NCBI RefSeq assembly: GCF_004307455.1
Contig: NZ_SEWX01000002.1
Location: forward strand, 353,075-417,074
Source: Aquirufa nivalisilvae
Lineage (GTDB): Bacteria > Bacteroidota > Bacteroidia > Cytophagales > Spirosomataceae
Length of the DNA stretch: 64,000 bases
Reading direction: 5' to 3'
Of the stretch, positions 63,780 through 64,000 are shown piece by piece. Every line of letters starts with the position of its first letter. Within the stretch, counting starts at the first letter, position 1. Position numbers and translations under genes: made by a program. A model generated the notes under the pieces. It did no database searches, had not been told where the DNA came from, and saw only the letters and a list, made by a program, of their open reading frames with translations.

Positions 63780-64000
63780 GCATCAAAGAAAAGGAAAATT
63801 GTTGTTAGTGTTGATTGGAAATGTAGAATTTGGGAATTGTAAATGATGAATTATAAATGATAAATGGATTCCATGTGAATGCCTGAATGACGTTGACCGT
63901 TTTGTGTCACTTATACTTGATTCATATTCAAGTATTTTAGGTGTTTAGCTTATAGCTTGATTTAAATTTAGTAGTTTTTTTTCAAATGCAATAGGAGACA
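63780..64000. other. Gene-free end of the window
   Basis: Holds AATGTAGAATTTGG and AATTGTAAATGATGAAT dispersed repeats and the fourth 27-nt repeat copy. The rest is A/T-rich DNA without a supported gene. Confidence 0.5.
63847..63873 (-). repeat. 27-nt exact repeat, copy 4 (inverted)
   Basis: TGAATTATAAATGATAAATG and the remaining 7 bases are the exact reverse complement of 57609-57635, about 6 kb away. Confidence 0.8.

Overview
The window reads as a chromosomal segment of a Bacteroidota bacterium, most likely order Cytophagales; a freshwater genus such as Aquirufa is plausible but unproven. Reasons are the Bacteroidota-type -7 box TAnnTTTG upstream of many genes, strings of FKBP-type lipoproteins, DUF5686 and DUF5606 proteins, a short complex I NuoG, LytS/LytTR signalling, a TonB-dependent receptor, and roughly 40% G+C by eye. 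No tRNA, rRNA, CRISPR array, transposase or phage gene was recognised.

Layout. 1-9111: tail of a GT39-type membrane glycosyltransferase, ndk with a full consensus promoter, a DHH phosphoesterase, three tandem FKBP lipoproteins followed by an XTP/dITP pyrophosphatase, a DUF5686 outer-membrane protein, and plsY. 9166-13010: M20 dipeptidase plus murQ, a small cytochrome c, then DUF5606 and engB on the minus strand. 13011-13800: an inverted-repeat element in gene-free DNA. 13813-19961: hemE, guaB, then apbE, an FGE-fold protein and a Tat-exported Gfo/Idh/MocA protein. 20027-29028: complex I genes nuoABCDEF-(glycosyltransferase)-GHIJ, ended by a terminator with no nuoKLMN. 29098-29634: a beta-barrel gene broken by one nonsense codon. 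29846-32564: a beta-barrel protein and a LytS/LytTR pair. 32565-35338: TonB-dependent receptor with a partner barrel protein. 35361-44297: a surface-polysaccharide locus (four predicted GT4/GT2 enzymes besides a Wzx-type flippase, WecB, an NAD-dependent epimerase and a methyltransferase). 44300-53034: TPR protein, M16 peptidase, ispF, relA/spoT, fur, purA, an unknown protein and tsaD. 53104-57567: tamB. 57568-59101: a 1.5-kb gene-free block built from two more copies of the inverted-repeat element and several smaller repeats. 59102-63779: a CPBP-like membrane protein, a small membrane protein, a coiled-coil envelope protein, nadB, a uridine kinase and a methyltransferase.

Most genes are housekeeping. 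The strongest unexplained structure is the inverted-repeat element: two full copies of 476-477 bp at 13151 and 58381, one copy lacking most of its left arm at 57743, and two fragments. It has ~200-bp arms, A/T tracts at the inner arm ends, and small hairpins that keep pairing although the bases differ between copies. It carries no transposase and looks like a structured intergenic element. Other points worth attention are the interrupted nuo operon, the nonsense-broken barrel gene, and a 27-nt exact repeat found four times.
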